From Bacteroidetes bacterium RIFCSPLOWO2_12_FULL_35_15 (lineage in GTDB: Bacteria > Bacteroidota > Bacteroidia > 2-12-FULL-35-15): a stretch of DNA of 64,000 bases. The translations under genes and the position numbers were made by a program. This document shows, in pieces, positions 1-10,068 of the stretch. Each line of letters starts with the position of its first letter. Within the stretch, counting starts at the first letter, position 1. Location of the stretch: the NCBI GenBank assembly GCA_001769385.1, contig MEPB01000018.1, positions 30,134 through 94,133 on the forward strand. Reading direction: 5' to 3'. The notes beneath the pieces are model-generated. The model was not told where the DNA came from. It did not search any database and saw only the letters and a list, made by a program, of their open reading frames with translations.

Positions 1-221
1 CGATGTGTTTAGGTGCAATCTATTGGGCACGGCCGGATAAGATGTATTTTGCAAATACAAAAAAAGATGCGGCTGCAATTAATTTTGATGACCAATTTAT
101 TTATGAAGAATTGGAACTCCCATACTCTAAAAGGAAATTACCTACCGAACAACTTTTAAGAGAAGAAGCTTTATTAGGATTTAAAAAGTGGTCGGAGAGC
201 ACGAAGAAAATCGAATATTAA
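1..221 (+). CDS. guaD: Guanine deaminase-like zinc deaminase, C-terminal part (cut by window edge)
   Basis: The reading frame is open from the first base, so the gene begins upstream of the window. The visible part starts at the second half of the C-P-M-C zinc ligand pair of the cytidine/guanine deaminase superfamily and continues with GAIYWARP, which is typical of bacterial GuaD (guanine to xanthine plus ammonia). The tail has the FDDxFIYEEL motif and a terminal KKIEY, close to the Bacillus GuaD ending as I remember it. The catalytic His-Ala-Glu segment lies outside the window. A related nucleoside deaminase is the alternative. The gene ends about 145 bp before lon on the same strand. Confidence 0.75.
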   Translation, partial: MCLGAIYWARPDKMYFANTKKDAAAINFDDQFIYEELELPYSKRKLPTEQLLREEALLGFKKWSESTKKIEY

Positions 222-367
222 AAGCTTTTTTTGTGTTTTCAATTTTCGAAATGATAATTATGTTTTCGGCAGCATAAAAGTGCCATATTGTCCATCATAC
301 CTTCTTGGCACATTGATTGAAATCAAAATGGATTATTATTTTACAAACGACAAATTTTACCTAAAAG

Positions 368-2845
368 ATGACCGATAATTTTGATTTAAACGACTTATCA
401 CCGCTGCTTAGCGACAATATAATAGATGAGGATACTGAGTTTATTCCTTTGCTTTCTTCAGAGGATGAGCATCAGATGAATTCAGAAAATGTTCCGGAGG
501 AACTGTCAATTTTACCTTTACGTAATACGGTTCTTTTCCCCGGAGTTGTCATTCCTATTACAGTAGGGCGCGATAAGTCCATTAATCTTATTAAAGATGC
601 TTACAAAGGAGATAAAATAATTGGTGTTGTTTCCCAAAAGAACGATTCTATTGAAGATCCGACTGCTGAAGATATTAACAGGATTGGAACTGTTGCACAG
701 ATCATTAAAATGCTGCGGATGCCTGATGGTAATACAACAGTGATCATACAAGGGAAAAAGCGGTTTGAACTTAAAGAAGTGATTCAAACAGAACCATATA
801 TGAGAGCTGCTATAACTGCTTTTTCTGAAACTCGCCCTAAAAATGATGATCAGGAATTTGCTGCACTTGTTTCTTCATTAAAAGATCTTGCACTACAAAT
901 TGTAAAACATAGTCCGCATATCCCAAGCGAAGCAGGTTTCGCCTTAAAAAATATTGAAAGTCCATCCTTCCTTATCAATTTTATTTCTTCCAACATGAAC
1001 GCTCCGGTAGCTGAAAAGCAAAAGATGCTGGAAGTGAAAGACTTAATGGAACGCGCAACACTAGTTCTTTCAAATCTGACAAAAGAATTGCAAATGTTGG
1101 AATTGAAAAGTCAAATTCAATCGAAAGTAAAAGTAGATCTGGATAAACAACAACGTGATTATTTTTTGCATCAGCAAATGAAAACCATTCAGGAAGAATT
1201 GGGTGAAAACAGTTTCACTCAGGATATTCATGAAATGAAAGCACGTGCAAAAGATAAAAAATGGACCAAAGAAGTTTCAGAGGCATTTGACAAAGCAATT
1301 GGAAAACTGGAACGGATGAATCCAAATGCAGCTGAATATTCTATTCAAACCAATTACCTGGAAGTATTACTGGATCTGCCTTGGAGCGATATTACAAAAG
1401 ATAATTTTGATCTGAAACGTGCTGAGAAAGTATTGAATAAAGATCATTTTGGGATGGATAAAGTAAAAGAACGAATACTCGAACATCTTGCTGTACTTAA
1501 GTTAAAAGGCAATATGAAATCCCCGATACTTTGTTTGTACGGACCTCCGGGCGTTGGTAAAACATCATTGGGAAAAAGTATTGCAGAGAGCCTGGGCCGT
1601 AAATACATTCGAATGAGCTTGGGTGGATTGAAAGATGAAGCAGAGATCCGAGGACATCGAAAAACCTATATTGGCGCAATGCCTGGACGGATCTTACAAA
1701 GCATAAAAAAGGCCGGTACATCTAATCCTGTTTTTATTTTAGATGAAATTGATAAAGTAGGAAACGATTTTCATGGCGACCCATCTTCCGCATTATTGGA
1801 GGTTTTGGATCCCGAACAAAATAATTCTTTTTATGATAATTATGTGGAGCTGGAGTATGATCTATCCAATGTAATGTTCATTGCAACAGCAAATTCATTG
1901 AGTTCTATTCAGCCTGCTTTAAGAGATAGAATGGAAGTAATAGAAATTTCGGGTTATACAATTGAAGAAAAAATGGAAATTGCCAAACGCCATTTATTGC
2001 CAAAACAATTGGAAGAACAAGGATTGAAGAAAGATCAATTGAGTTTGAATAAAGAGGTGCTGGAACACATCATCGAAAACTATACACGTGAAAGTGGTGT
2101 CCGGGGAATGGAGAAAGTAATTGCAAAAGTGGTACGTAATGCGGCTAAATCAATTGCAATGGGTCAGAAATACAGTCTGAATGTAACGGACAAAGACCTT
2201 GCTAAAATTCTAGGTCCTGCTCATGCAAAAGACCGTTATCAAGGGAATGATGTTGCCGGTGTTGTAACAGGTTTGGCCTGGACATCCGTTGGAGGTGATA
2301 TTTTATTTATTGAAACAAGTATTACTAAAGGAACCGGAAAGTTAACATTGACAGGTAATTTGGGCGATGTAATGAAAGAGTCTGCTATAATAGCATTGGA
2401 ATATTTAAAAGCACATAGTGCTATTTTAGGATTAAAACAGGAAGTATTCGATCACTGGAACATACACATTCATGTACCGGAAGGAGCTACTCCAAAAGAT
2501 GGACCTTCAGCTGGAATTACCATGTTAACAGCATTAGCATCGGCATTAACGCAGCGTAAAGTAAAAAAACAATTGGCCATGACCGGTGAAATTACATTAC
2601 GTGGAAGGGTTTTAGCTGTTGGAGGCATCAAAGAAAAAATATTAGCTGCTAAACGTGCCGGTATAAAAGAAATTATTTTGTGTATCGACAATAAAAAAGA
2701 TATTGCTGACATTAAAACGGAATATATTAAAGACCTGAAATTTCATTATGTGGAGCAAATGATCGATGTTGTGAAATTAGCCTTATTGAAGGAAAAGGTT
2801 GATAATCCAATTGATTTCACCATAAAGAAAGAGGAGAAAAAATAA
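368..2845 (+). CDS. lon: ATP-dependent protease Lon (endopeptidase La)
   Basis: This is an 825-residue cytosolic AAA+ protease that degrades damaged and regulatory proteins. The N-terminal substrate-binding LON domain (about 45-250, starting [15 protein letters not shown]) is followed by a helical linker, then the ATPase with Walker A GPPGVGKT at 392-399 and Walker B ILDEID near 457-462. The C-terminal peptidase has Ser714 in KDGPSAG. The catalytic Lys is most likely Lys757 in GGIKEK, by analogy with the 43-residue spacing of the E. coli Ser679/Lys722 dyad. The length is normal and all motifs are intact. The acidic N-terminal extension (about 40 residues) is common in Bacteroidetes Lon. It is transcribed alone, with a strong hairpin after the stop. 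Confidence 0.97.
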   Translation: MTDNFDLNDLSPLLSDNIIDEDTEFIPLLSSEDEHQMNSENVPEELSILPLRNTVLFPGVVIPITVGRDKSINLIKDAYKGDKIIGVVSQKNDSIEDPTAEDINRIGTVAQIIKMLRMPDGNTTVIIQGKKRFELKEVIQTEPYMRAAITAFSETRPKNDDQEFAALVSSLKDLALQIVKHSPHIPSEAGFALKNIESPSFLINFISSNMNAPVAEKQKMLEVKDLMERATLVLSNLTKELQMLELKSQIQSKVKVDLDKQQRDYFLHQQMKTIQEELGENSFTQDIHEMKARAKDKKWTKEVSEAFDKAIGKLERMNPNAAEYSIQTNYLEVLLDLPWSDITKDNFDLKRAEKVLNKDHFGMDKVKERILEHLAVLKLKGNMKSPILCLYGPPGVGKTSLGKSIAESLGRKYIRMSLGGLKDEAEIRGHRKTYIGAMPGRILQSIKKAGTSNPVFILDEIDKVGNDFHGDPSSALLEVLDPEQNNSFYDNYVELEYDLSNVMFIATANSLSSIQPALRDRMEVIEISGYTIEEKMEIAKRHLLPKQLEEQGLKKDQLSLNKEVLEHIIENYTRESGVRGMEKVIAKVVRNAAKSIAMGQKYSLNVTDKDLAKILGPAHAKDRYQGNDVAGVVTGLAWTSVGGDILFIETSITKGTGKLTLTGNLGDVMKESAIIALEYLKAHSAILGLKQEVFDHWNIHIHVPEGATPKDGPSAGITMLTALASALTQRKVKKQLAMTGEITLRGRVLAVGGIKEKILAAKRAGIKEIILCIDNKKDIADIKTEYIKDLKFHYVEQMIDVVKLALLKEKVDNPIDFTIKKEEKK

Positions 2846-2873
2846 AAAAAGTTTTCTTTAATAAAGTTTATAC

Positions 2874-2915
2874 AAACCCTAAAGATTTTTTAAAATCTTT
2901 AGGGTTTCTCTTTTC
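2874..2915 (+). terminator. Rho-independent-type terminator after lon
   Basis: Perfect 16-bp inverted repeat (arms 2874-2889 and 2892-2907) followed by a short T-rich tract, 28 bp after the lon stop. The rest of the gap up to 3195 is AT-rich and shows no further gene. Confidence 0.8.
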
Positions 2916-3195
2916 AGATTTTAAATTCCTAATCTCTTACAACATTTTCTGAATATGCATTTGATCATGTTGAGCGTTTATACAGCATCAAATATGAGAT
3001 GGCTTCCATAAAAACTTTGTGGGATTAAAAATTTTGAGATAAAAATTATTTAAGACTATTATTCTATATCAAATTTTCTATTTGTTAAATTATCCAAAGA
3101 CAAAATAAACTTTCATTTTATTTATTTTCCGGGATTGCAATATTTCATTGGAATGCACGTTTTAAACCCGAATATTTTTAATTACATTTGCCTTA

Positions 3196-4251
3196 ATGAA
3201 CTTCAGAAAAATACTTTCTCTTTTATTATTGCTTTCAACTGTTTCCGCTTCAGCTCAGGTTGGAGGGAATAACACGTATGAGTTTTTAAATTTACCAATT
3301 TCGGCAAGAGTATCCTCTTTAGGGGGAAACCTTATCTCTGTGAGAGATAATGATTTAAATGTTTCCTTAACTAACCCTGCATTACTTACCGATTCGATGG
3401 ATAATAATGTTGCATTAAGTTATATTAATTATTTTGCCGATGTAAATTATGGCTATGCTGCTTATGCAAAACATTTTGATAAGATAGGAAATTTTAGTGC
3501 CGGAATTCACTATTTAAATTATGGAAAGTTTAAGCGTGCTGACGAAATTGGTATTGTTGATGGATCATTTGGAGCAAATGAAATGAGTTTTAATATTGCT
3601 TATGCACATTCGGTTTTAGATTCAAACTTAACACTGGGAGCTACTGTAAAGACCATCTACTCCCATTTAGATTCATACTCTTCGTGGGGGTCGGCCATCG
3701 ATTTTGGGGCGATCTATAATCGACCAAATCATAATTTTGCAGTAGCAACAGTCGTAAAAAATATCGGTCGCCAATGGTCAAGTTATAGCGGTCATAAAGA
3801 AAAATTACCTTTTGAAATTCAGATTGGTTTTTCAAAAAAACCTAAACATATTCCTTTTCGCTTTTCTTTAACCTATGAAAATCTTGAAAAATGGGACCTG
3901 ACCTATGAAGACCCCGCAAATCCCACACTCACTACTGATCCTTTGACAGGCGACCCGATTAAACAAAAAAAATTCAATATTTTTGGCGACAAATTGATGC
4001 GTCATATTGTAATAGGAGGAGAGTTTATTTTAACAAAAAACTTTTTCCTGAGAGCAGGCTATAACTATCAACGCAGAAAAGAATTAATGATCCCTGAAAA
4101 ACGCGGAATGGATGGCTTTTCTTTCGGTGCCGGATTACGCATTTATAAATTTCATATCAGTTATGCACGTGCTGTTTATCATTTAGCAGGCGCATCCAAT
4201 AATTTATCCATCAGCTTTGACATCAATAGCTTTTATCAAAAAAAATCTTAA
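3196..4251 (+). CDS. porQ: Type IX secretion system protein PorQ
   Basis: A 351-residue exported protein with a cleavable signal peptide (about 1-20, ending SASAQ). It continues with the PorQ-type beginning NNTYEFLNLPISARVSSLGG and NPALLTDSM, and a beta-barrel pattern to the end. PorQ is a membrane-associated accessory component of the type IX secretion system of Bacteroidetes, which moves proteins with a C-terminal sorting domain to the cell surface. The porQ-cmk neighbourhood is recurrent in the phylum. Several T9SS cargo proteins lie in this window (5104-8424, 10670-11929, 61336-62103), so the system is expected to be active. The length is normal for the family. Confidence 0.88.
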   Translation: MNFRKILSLLLLLSTVSASAQVGGNNTYEFLNLPISARVSSLGGNLISVRDNDLNVSLTNPALLTDSMDNNVALSYINYFADVNYGYAAYAKHFDKIGNFSAGIHYLNYGKFKRADEIGIVDGSFGANEMSFNIAYAHSVLDSNLTLGATVKTIYSHLDSYSSWGSAIDFGAIYNRPNHNFAVATVVKNIGRQWSSYSGHKEKLPFEIQIGFSKKPKHIPFRFSLTYENLEKWDLTYEDPANPTLTTDPLTGDPIKQKKFNIFGDKLMRHIVIGGEFILTKNFFLRAGYNYQRRKELMIPEKRGMDGFSFGAGLRIYKFHISYARAVYHLAGASNNLSISFDINSFYQKKS

Positions 4252-4397
4252 AAAAATAGTTTAAGCTTTTTTATCCAATAGCCCTGACCGGAGGTAAGTA
4301 TTTGATTTGAAATTTTGTTCAAATAATTATAATCCACTCCATCCTTTTTTCAAAAAAATAATCAGTAATATTGTGTTGTTCCAATTATCTTATTTGT

Positions 4398-5093
4398 ATG
4401 TCGAAAATTACCATAGCCATTGACGGTTATTCATCTTGTGGGAAAAGCACATTGGCAAAGGCTTTGGCTGCGCATTTAGGTTATGCGTATGCTGATTCTG
4501 GAGCGATGTATCGTTGTGTAACACTTTTTGCTTTACGAAAAGGTGTTATTAAGGATGGTAGTTTTCTGCCTGCCGAGATCATTAAATTATTACCTGAAAT
4601 ACATCTCAGCTTTGAATTTAATCAGCATACAAAATCATCTGATACTTTTCTGAATGGAGAAAATGTAGAGAAAGATATCCGCCAGATGAGTGTATCAGAA
4701 AATGTGAGCCAGGTAAGTGCAATTCATGAAGTACGTGTACAAATGATTGCTATCCAACGAAAATTAGGGAAGAACAGAGGGATCGTGATGGATGGAAGAG
4801 ATATCGGATCCAATGTTTTTCCGGATGCGGAATTGAAAATTTTTATGACCGCTGATACAGATATACGTACTCAACGAAGATATGATGAACTAAGTTCAAA
4901 GGGACAGCATGTTTCCTACTCCGAAATAAAAGCAAATTTGATCAGCCGCGATCATGAAGATACCCACCGTAAAGAAAACCCCTTGGTACAGGCAAAAGAT
5001 GCAATAGTGCTGGATAATACAGAGTTAACACGCGAACAACAATTAGAATATGTTATAAAGTTGATTCACGATCTGACACTTTCTGTCAGTTGA
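4398..5093 (+). CDS. cmk: Cytidylate kinase
   Basis: Phosphorylates CMP/dCMP with ATP in pyrimidine salvage. The P-loop GYSSCGKST (10-18) is followed by the family signature YADSGAMYRCVT and, later, the conserved GRDIGSNVFPDAELKIFMTA segment, with an Arg-rich lid (TQRRYDEL). I start the gene at the ATG at 4398 (MSKITIAIDGY). An in-frame ATG at 4371 would add nine residues (MCCSNYLIC) that are not part of the family. The resulting 231 residues match the usual length. It lies downstream of porQ and convergent with the T9SS cargo gene at 5104, whose stop is only 10 bp away. Confidence 0.95.
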   Translation: MSKITIAIDGYSSCGKSTLAKALAAHLGYAYADSGAMYRCVTLFALRKGVIKDGSFLPAEIIKLLPEIHLSFEFNQHTKSSDTFLNGENVEKDIRQMSVSENVSQVSAIHEVRVQMIAIQRKLGKNRGIVMDGRDIGSNVFPDAELKIFMTADTDIRTQRRYDELSSKGQHVSYSEIKANLISRDHEDTHRKENPLVQAKDAIVLDNTELTREQQLEYVIKLIHDLTLSVS

Positions 5094-5103
5094 TATTTCT
5101 TTT

Positions 5104-8100
5104 TTATTTTACAAGCATAATAAATCCGTTTCTTTCAATTGGATTATCATCATAGCCGGTAACTTTTATCATATAATAATAGGTCCCATCACAGGTATAT
5201 GTTCCACTGTCTGTTCTCCCATCCCATCCGATATTAATATTATTAATTTGTTTCAGTTTTAATCCCCATCTGTCAAAAACAGAACATTCAAATTCTTTTA
5301 TTCCTGAACCGGTTATAAAAAACACATCATTATTTCCATCCCCATTAGGGGTAAATACATTTGGAATAACTAAGGTAAAATTATCATACACTGTTATTGT
5401 TACTTCGCTTGTATCAGGACATTGAGAATTAGCAGATGCAATTAATACAACAGTATAAGTGCCGATTAAAGGATAAGTTTCGGTCGGATCTGTGGATGTG
5501 TTTGTGGTAGAATTTCCAAAATTCCAGACATAAGAGGTAGCATTTTGGCTGTTATTTGTAAAATTCACGGTTAATGGTGCTGAACCGGATGATGGATTTG
5601 CCGAGAAGGAGGCAATTGCTCCTGGATTAACCTGTACTATTGTAGTTCCTACTGTACTATTGCAATTGCCTACTGTAATTGTAAGCGAATAGGTACCTGA
5701 CATTGCTGGTGTTGCATTTGTAATTATTGGATTTTGATCAGCGGAAGAAAAACTGTTCGGACCTGTCCAGTTATAGGTCGCTCCTGATAGTGCTGCTGTT
5801 GAAAGAAGAATAGTATTCCCTTCGCAGATCGGAGTGTTGTTACCGGCTGTTATATTTATTGGCGGATCAACAGTAACAACATAATTTACAGGTGTTCCGA
5901 TACAACTATTAGCCGATGGTGTTATTGAATAGGTCACCGTTTCAACTGCAGTTCCTGTATTCGTAATTGTTTGAGCAGGTATGGTGTTGGTACCATTTGA
6001 TGTAAACCCGGTAACACTTCCTGTTCCAACAGCTGTCCATGCAAATGTTGTACCTGTTACATCCGAAGTTAAAGTTACAGGAGATGTGGTTCCTCCTGAA
6101 CAAATAGTTTCAGTTAAGGGGGTATTTGTTACCGTAGGAATCGGGTCAACAGTAACCACATAATTTACAGGGATCCCTGTGCATAGTGCTGTTTTTGGAG
6201 TCACAACATACGTTATTGTTCCTGCAGAAGAAGTGTTGTTTGTCAAAATATCATTTATGGAACTTACTCCAGTTGCACTGGTTGTAAATCCCGTTACTAT
6301 ACCTGAAGTATTACTTGCAGTATAATCGAAGGAAGTTCCAATAATACCGGAAGTCAATGAAATATTCGTATTTGATCCCGAACAAATTGTTTCGGATAAT
6401 GGGGTGTTTGTAATATTTGGTGTTGGATTAATAGTTACCGTATTTGTTGCTAACGCTATAGCACATCCTCCGGCAGCCGGTATAGAATCTGTAACTGTAT
6501 ATGTTCCGGGTGCACTTGCAGTCAGATCGATTTGACCTGTACTGGTATTTGTAAAAATCAAACCGGTAGGACTGGCGCTAAATATCCCTGCACTTGCCCC
6601 AATAGCAAATGTTGGGGAAGGATTAGTTCCATCCTCACAATAGGGTCCGTTATAACTAAAAGAAGCATCTGGAGCATTGGTTAATGTAACATTAAAAACA
6701 GAAGAGTCCGGACATACTGAATTTACGCCATAAGTTATTGCATAGGTTCCTAATGTACTTCCTGCAAGATCTAATTCACCGGTTCCTGAATTAATAATCA
6801 AGCCTGCAGTAGAAGAAAATATACCTCCGTTCAAGCCGGTAATAACCGGTATCGGATTGCTTCCTGTTTGACAATAAGTAGAGGAGGAGTAGGTGAATGA
6901 TGCATTATCTTTAGGAGTGATAATTATTGCATAATTTGTTACGACACCCGAACAGCCATTTGCGGATGGAGTTACCGCATAAGTTACTGTTCCTGAAGCT
7001 GAGCCTGAATTGCTAATGGCCTGAACAGGAATTGTGCCGGTGCCGCTTGCTGTGAAACCGGTAATACCACTTGTTGCTGAAGCTGTCCATGAAAAACTTG
7101 TTCCGGCAACATCAGATGTCAGATTAACAAGTGCTGTGTTTGTTCCTGAACAAATGGTTTGAGAAAGCGGAGAATTAGTAACAGTCGGAGTAGGATCCAC
7201 TGTTACAGATATTGTTTGTGGTGTACCTTGACAAAGACCTGTTGTAGATGTTGGAGTGATCGTATAGGTAACGGTTTCAGCTACTGTAGTACTGCTGATA
7301 ATTGTATTGTTTAAAGTACTTGTAGTTTGTGTAGTTAAACTTTCTCCCGTTGTATTTGTATTGTCTGCCGCAATCCAGGAGTAGGTGGATGTAACATTTG
7401 CAGAGAAGGGAATGTTAACTGCATTTCCACTGCAAATTGTTGCTGAACTTGCACTTGTTACTGTAGGTGTAGGATTAATTGTAACAGTAACCTGACTAAA
7501 AACAGTATCATTGCAATACCCAATTACTCCCATTGAAAGTGTTATTGCTCCGGAATCTGTTCCACCAGCCGTATAGTTTGTAGTTAAAGAAGTTGGTGTG
7601 GAAAATGTACCTTGTCCACCTTGCCAAATAATTCCTGAATACGTTCCTGAAGCACTTCCACTTAATGAAATAGTTCCTGAAGGACACATAGATCCCCCTG
7701 TTCCTGCATTAGCAGTGTTTACTACAAATGGCGCCTGACAACCGTTGTTCACATATGTTGCTATGGCTGCGCCAGGCCAGGAGAAGTTTGCAGTTGCACC
7801 ATTTCCACCAATTAATAATGAAGGAACATATACAACCGTATCAGAACATCCAAGAAAATTATCGATGAGCGCAAAAGATCGTGTCCCTGTTCCTGAATTA
7901 CCAAAATGCCCGGGTGCAGTAGGGAGCACACTTTTTTCATCATGGTAAATAACATAAAGCGTTCCTACTAAGGTAGCAAAAGAATTATCTACAGTGCTTA
8001 CCGTATCACTGGTCAATATTAATACTTCTGCACCAGCCGGAATAATTCCCGCAGGAGGTTCTAGTAATAGACCACATGAACTTTGTACAGTTGCTTGCAA

Positions 8101-8424
8101 TGCAGCAGTTAAAGAAGCTGTTACGGCATTTTGTATCCAACCCTTAAAAGAAATAGTTGTGGTTGGCCATTTGTTAAGTTGAAATACTCCGGAGGAAGGA
8201 GCACTTGCAATAATTAAATTATTGATATTGATTGGAGCCGGTCCCACTTTAAATCGCACCATTTCATTGTTTGGTTCCAACGATGTTGCATTACAAGCAT
8301 CTACCAGGATACTCTCTATTTCAAAGCATTTAGTTGGAGTTTGAGCTTTTAATTGGGGGTGCGAAAAAAATACTACTAGTAGGCAGGAAATAAAAAAGAG
8401 GGAAGATTGCTTTGCGTTATTCAT
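5104..8424 (-). CDS. Large secreted repeat protein with PKD domain and T9SS type B sorting domain
   Basis: An 1106-residue surface or secreted protein. It has a signal peptide (1-27, ending LKAQ), then a lamin-tail-like N-terminal region (about 28-240). This is followed by a series of roughly 100-residue Ig-like units repeating variants of PTVTNTPLSETICSG and NYVVTVDP, and a PKD domain near 935-1015 (SAPLTVNFTNNSQ, YVWNFGN). The final ~85 residues are a classic type B CTD: NVFTPNGDGNNDVF, FDRWG and a Gly-Trp-Asp-Gly turn (GWDG). This directs export through the type IX system and surface retention. The internal repeats suggest an adhesin or matrix role. The ligand is unknown; no enzymatic domain is visible. 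Confidence 0.85.
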   Translation of the reverse strand: MNNAKQSSLFFISCLLVVFFSHPQLKAQTPTKCFEIESILVDACNATSLEPNNEMVRFKVGPAPININNLIIASAPSSGVFQLNKWPTTTISFKGWIQNAVTASLTAALQATVQSSCGLLLEPPAGIIPAGAEVLILTSDTVSTVDNSFATLVGTLYVIYHDEKSVLPTAPGHFGNSGTGTRSFALIDNFLGCSDTVVYVPSLLIGGNGATANFSWPGAAIATYVNNGCQAPFVVNTANAGTGGSMCPSGTISLSGSASGTYSGIIWQGGQGTFSTPTSLTTNYTAGGTDSGAITLSMGVIGYCNDTVFSQVTVTINPTPTVTSASSATICSGNAVNIPFSANVTSTYSWIAADNTNTTGESLTTQTTSTLNNTIISSTTVAETVTYTITPTSTTGLCQGTPQTISVTVDPTPTVTNSPLSQTICSGTNTALVNLTSDVAGTSFSWTASATSGITGFTASGTGTIPVQAISNSGSASGTVTYAVTPSANGCSGVVTNYAIIITPKDNASFTYSSSTYCQTGSNPIPVITGLNGGIFSSTAGLIINSGTGELDLAGSTLGTYAITYGVNSVCPDSSVFNVTLTNAPDASFSYNGPYCEDGTNPSPTFAIGASAGIFSASPTGLIFTNTSTGQIDLTASAPGTYTVTDSIPAAGGCAIALATNTVTINPTPNITNTPLSETICSGSNTNISLTSGIIGTSFDYTASNTSGIVTGFTTSATGVSSINDILTNNTSSAGTITYVVTPKTALCTGIPVNYVVTVDPIPTVTNTPLTETICSGGTTSPVTLTSDVTGTTFAWTAVGTGSVTGFTSNGTNTIPAQTITNTGTAVETVTYSITPSANSCIGTPVNYVVTVDPPINITAGNNTPICEGNTILLSTAALSGATYNWTGPNSFSSADQNPIITNATPAMSGTYSLTITVGNCNSTVGTTIVQVNPGAIASFSANPSSGSAPLTVNFTNNSQNATSYVWNFGNSTTNTSTDPTETYPLIGTYTVVLIASANSQCPDTSEVTITVYDNFTLVIPNVFTPNGDGNNDVFFITGSGIKEFECSVFDRWGLKLKQINNINIGWDGRTDSGTYTCDGTYYYMIKVTGYDDNPIERNGFIMLVK

Positions 8425-8634
8425 TTTTATTATCGGTTTAAGGATATTAAACTGGACAAAGCGGTTTCAGAGATTTCGAAAAAAAATACTATCGGAACTC
8501 TTATAGGGTGTTCACTCTTATCAGAAAATCAATTTCTGATTTTCTAAAACAAATATAAGTTTATTTGATAAAAATTGTTGCATTTAATTGTTAAAAAATT
8601 ATTAAAAAAATAAGAAGTCATTTTATTGAATAAA

Positions 8635-8669
8635 AAAAAGGCTGCCTCAACTATTCTGGCAGCCTTTTT
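8635..8669 (-). terminator. Terminator for the pirin/CDGSH operon
   Basis: Perfect 12-bp inverted repeat (8635-8646 and 8658-8669) with an 11-nt loop. The T-run lies on the minus-strand side, directly after the pirin stop at 8685. The flanking A/T runs would let it work in both directions. Confidence 0.8.
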
Positions 8670-8684
8670 CAATTTTTTAAAAAA

Positions 8685-9395
8685 TTATTTCATTGGCACT
8701 TCAATTACTAAAATTTCAGAATCGCTTTTCAGTTCGATTGAAAAAGCAGTTGTATCCCAAATGCCAATTGCGTCACGTTTCGAAAGGCTTTGTTTCTCAA
8801 TTACTGATTCTCCTTCGATCATAAAAACATAAGCACCGTTACCTTTATGTTGTATCACATAATCAATGGAAGTACCGGCTTTAAATTTTCCGATCGAGAA
8901 GTAGGAATCCTGATTGATCCACATCACATCATCTGATTTTACAGGAGCTACAATGGTTTTAAATTTTCCTTCTTTTTCTTTTTCAGAGAAAATACGTTGC
9001 TCATAACGAGGTTCAATGTTTTTTTCTTTTGGAAGTACCCAGATCTGCAAAAGATTAACTTCTTCTGTTTTAGAATGATTGTATTCCGAATGCATCAGTC
9101 CTGACCCGGCACTCATAGCTTGTATCTCATTAGGTTTTATCACCCCAATGTTTCCCATGCTGTCTTTATGTTCCAATGCACCTTTCAGCGGTATGGTAAC
9201 AATCTCCATATTGTCGTGAGGATGCGTCCCAAAACCCATTCCGGGAGCAATAATGTCATCATTCAATACTCGCAATAATCCAAAATGAACTTTTTCCGGA
9301 TCATAATAGCTTGCGAAACTAAACGAATGCCTGGCGTTTAACCAACCATGGTTTGCATGTCCCCGGTCAGAAGATCTATGAAAAACGGTTTTCAT
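8685..9395 (-). CDS. Pirin family protein (YhhW/quercetin dioxygenase-like bicupin)
   Basis: A 236-residue bicupin. The pirin metal ligands are all present in the N-terminal cupin: His58 and His60 in GTHPHDNMEIV, then His102 and Glu104 in SGLMHSEYNH. Family members bind one Fe or Ni/Cu ion; some oxidise quercetin, others act as redox-sensitive regulators. This sequence follows the shorter YhhW-type layout (opening HRSSDRGHANHGWLNARHSFSF). It starts 5 bp after the CDGSH gene and lies downstream of the MarR and isomerase-like genes, so the four probably respond together to an oxidative or aromatic signal. The exact substrate cannot be read from sequence. Confidence 0.9.
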   Translation of the reverse strand: MKTVFHRSSDRGHANHGWLNARHSFSFASYYDPEKVHFGLLRVLNDDIIAPGMGFGTHPHDNMEIVTIPLKGALEHKDSMGNIGVIKPNEIQAMSAGSGLMHSEYNHSKTEEVNLLQIWVLPKEKNIEPRYEQRIFSEKEKEGKFKTIVAPVKSDDVMWINQDSYFSIGKFKAGTSIDYVIQHKGNGAYVFMIEGESVIEKQSLSKRDAIGIWDTTAFSIELKSDSEILVIEVPMK

Positions 9396-9400
9396 TATTT

Positions 9401-9592
9401 TTATTTATCAAAATCCAAGACTTTGTGTGCACCATCGCAAAAAGGTTTGTTCTTTGATGCGCCACAACGGCATAGTGCAGTCATACCTTCTCTCAGCGTT
9501 TCTTTGCCATCCTTATCAACAATGGTAATATTTCCGTTAACTAAAAAAGGCCCACCCGGGGCAACTTGTACTTTCACATTGTTTGTTTCCAT
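9401..9592 (-). CDS. CDGSH-type iron-sulfur domain protein
   Basis: A 63-residue protein dominated by one CDGSH [2Fe-2S] motif: Cys41-x-Cys43, Cys52 and His56 in PFCDGAH, giving the family's 3-Cys/1-His cluster ligation. These proteins are redox-active and can hold or transfer labile clusters. The N-terminal half (VQVAPGGPFLVNGNITIVD) is the usual strand region of the short bacterial form. It sits immediately upstream of pirin on the same strand with a 5-bp gap, so co-transcription is very likely. The physiological partner is unknown. Confidence 0.9.
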   Translation of the reverse strand: METNNVKVQVAPGGPFLVNGNITIVDKDGKETLREGMTALCRCGASKNKPFCDGAHKVLDFDK

Positions 9593-9714
9593 CTTTTGTT
9601 GTTTTAAGTTTATTTATGATTATTTATTATTTAAAGCTATTATTTTTTATGGGGGAGTAAAACCTAGAAAATCAATTTCCCAATTGATTAAAATCATTAA
9701 AACTTCTTTACTTC

Positions 9715-10011
9715 TTAATTCATTATCATTTTTGGTAATTGATTGGAAATGCTATTCTGAAATGCGAGTTCAAAAATAGTTGGTATCATAAAATCAACAA
9801 GCGGAAAAGTAGAAAATAGTTCCATTGCTTTTCTTTCTGAATTTGCTGCAATTGTTACCCATAATTGTGAACGATCCAATGCAAGAGAATATTGAATGAT
9901 TTTTCCATCTTCCATTAATTTATCAATTAAAGCTCTTTGTTTGGGAATTAAGGAAATAAATTCTTGTGTTAATTCTGTTGGTAGCTGAATGCTAAACATG
10001 AATGTTTTCAT
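9715..10011 (-). CDS. Muconolactone delta-isomerase-like ferredoxin-fold protein
   Basis: A 98-residue cytosolic protein starting MKTFMFSIQLP. I use the ATG at 10011 rather than one 17 codons upstream, because that extension (MVQYMYIHVLLKFKIYK) is unlike the family and overlaps a palindromic site. The small alpha/beta pattern, with WVTIAANSERKAMELF and PLVDFMIPTIFEL, resembles muconolactone isomerase (MIase-like dimeric ferredoxin fold). In most genomes such isolated homologues have no proven isomerase role. It is between marR and the CDGSH gene on the same strand, with a candidate MarR operator 28 bp upstream of its start. Confidence 0.6.
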   Translation of the reverse strand: MKTFMFSIQLPTELTQEFISLIPKQRALIDKLMEDGKIIQYSLALDRSQLWVTIAANSERKAMELFSTFPLVDFMIPTIFELAFQNSISNQLPKMIMN

Positions 10012-10038
10012 TTTGTATATTTTAAATTTTAATAATAC

Positions 10039-10050
10039 ATGTATATACAT
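10039..10050. promoter_or_regulatory. Candidate MarR operator (12-bp palindrome)
   Basis: ATGTATATACAT is a perfect 12-bp palindrome 28 bp upstream of the isomerase-like gene. A one-base variant (ATGTTTATACAT) lies upstream of marR at 10572. The repeat of the same site in front of both transcription starts suggests a MarR dimer site; AT-rich DNA makes chance occurrence possible. Confidence 0.5.
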
Positions 10051-10068
10051 ATATTGTACCAAAAAAAA

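Noticed and set aside
5981..6163. Short plus-strand frames inside the type B cargo gene
   Set aside because: They are shadows of the repetitive 1106-residue gene.
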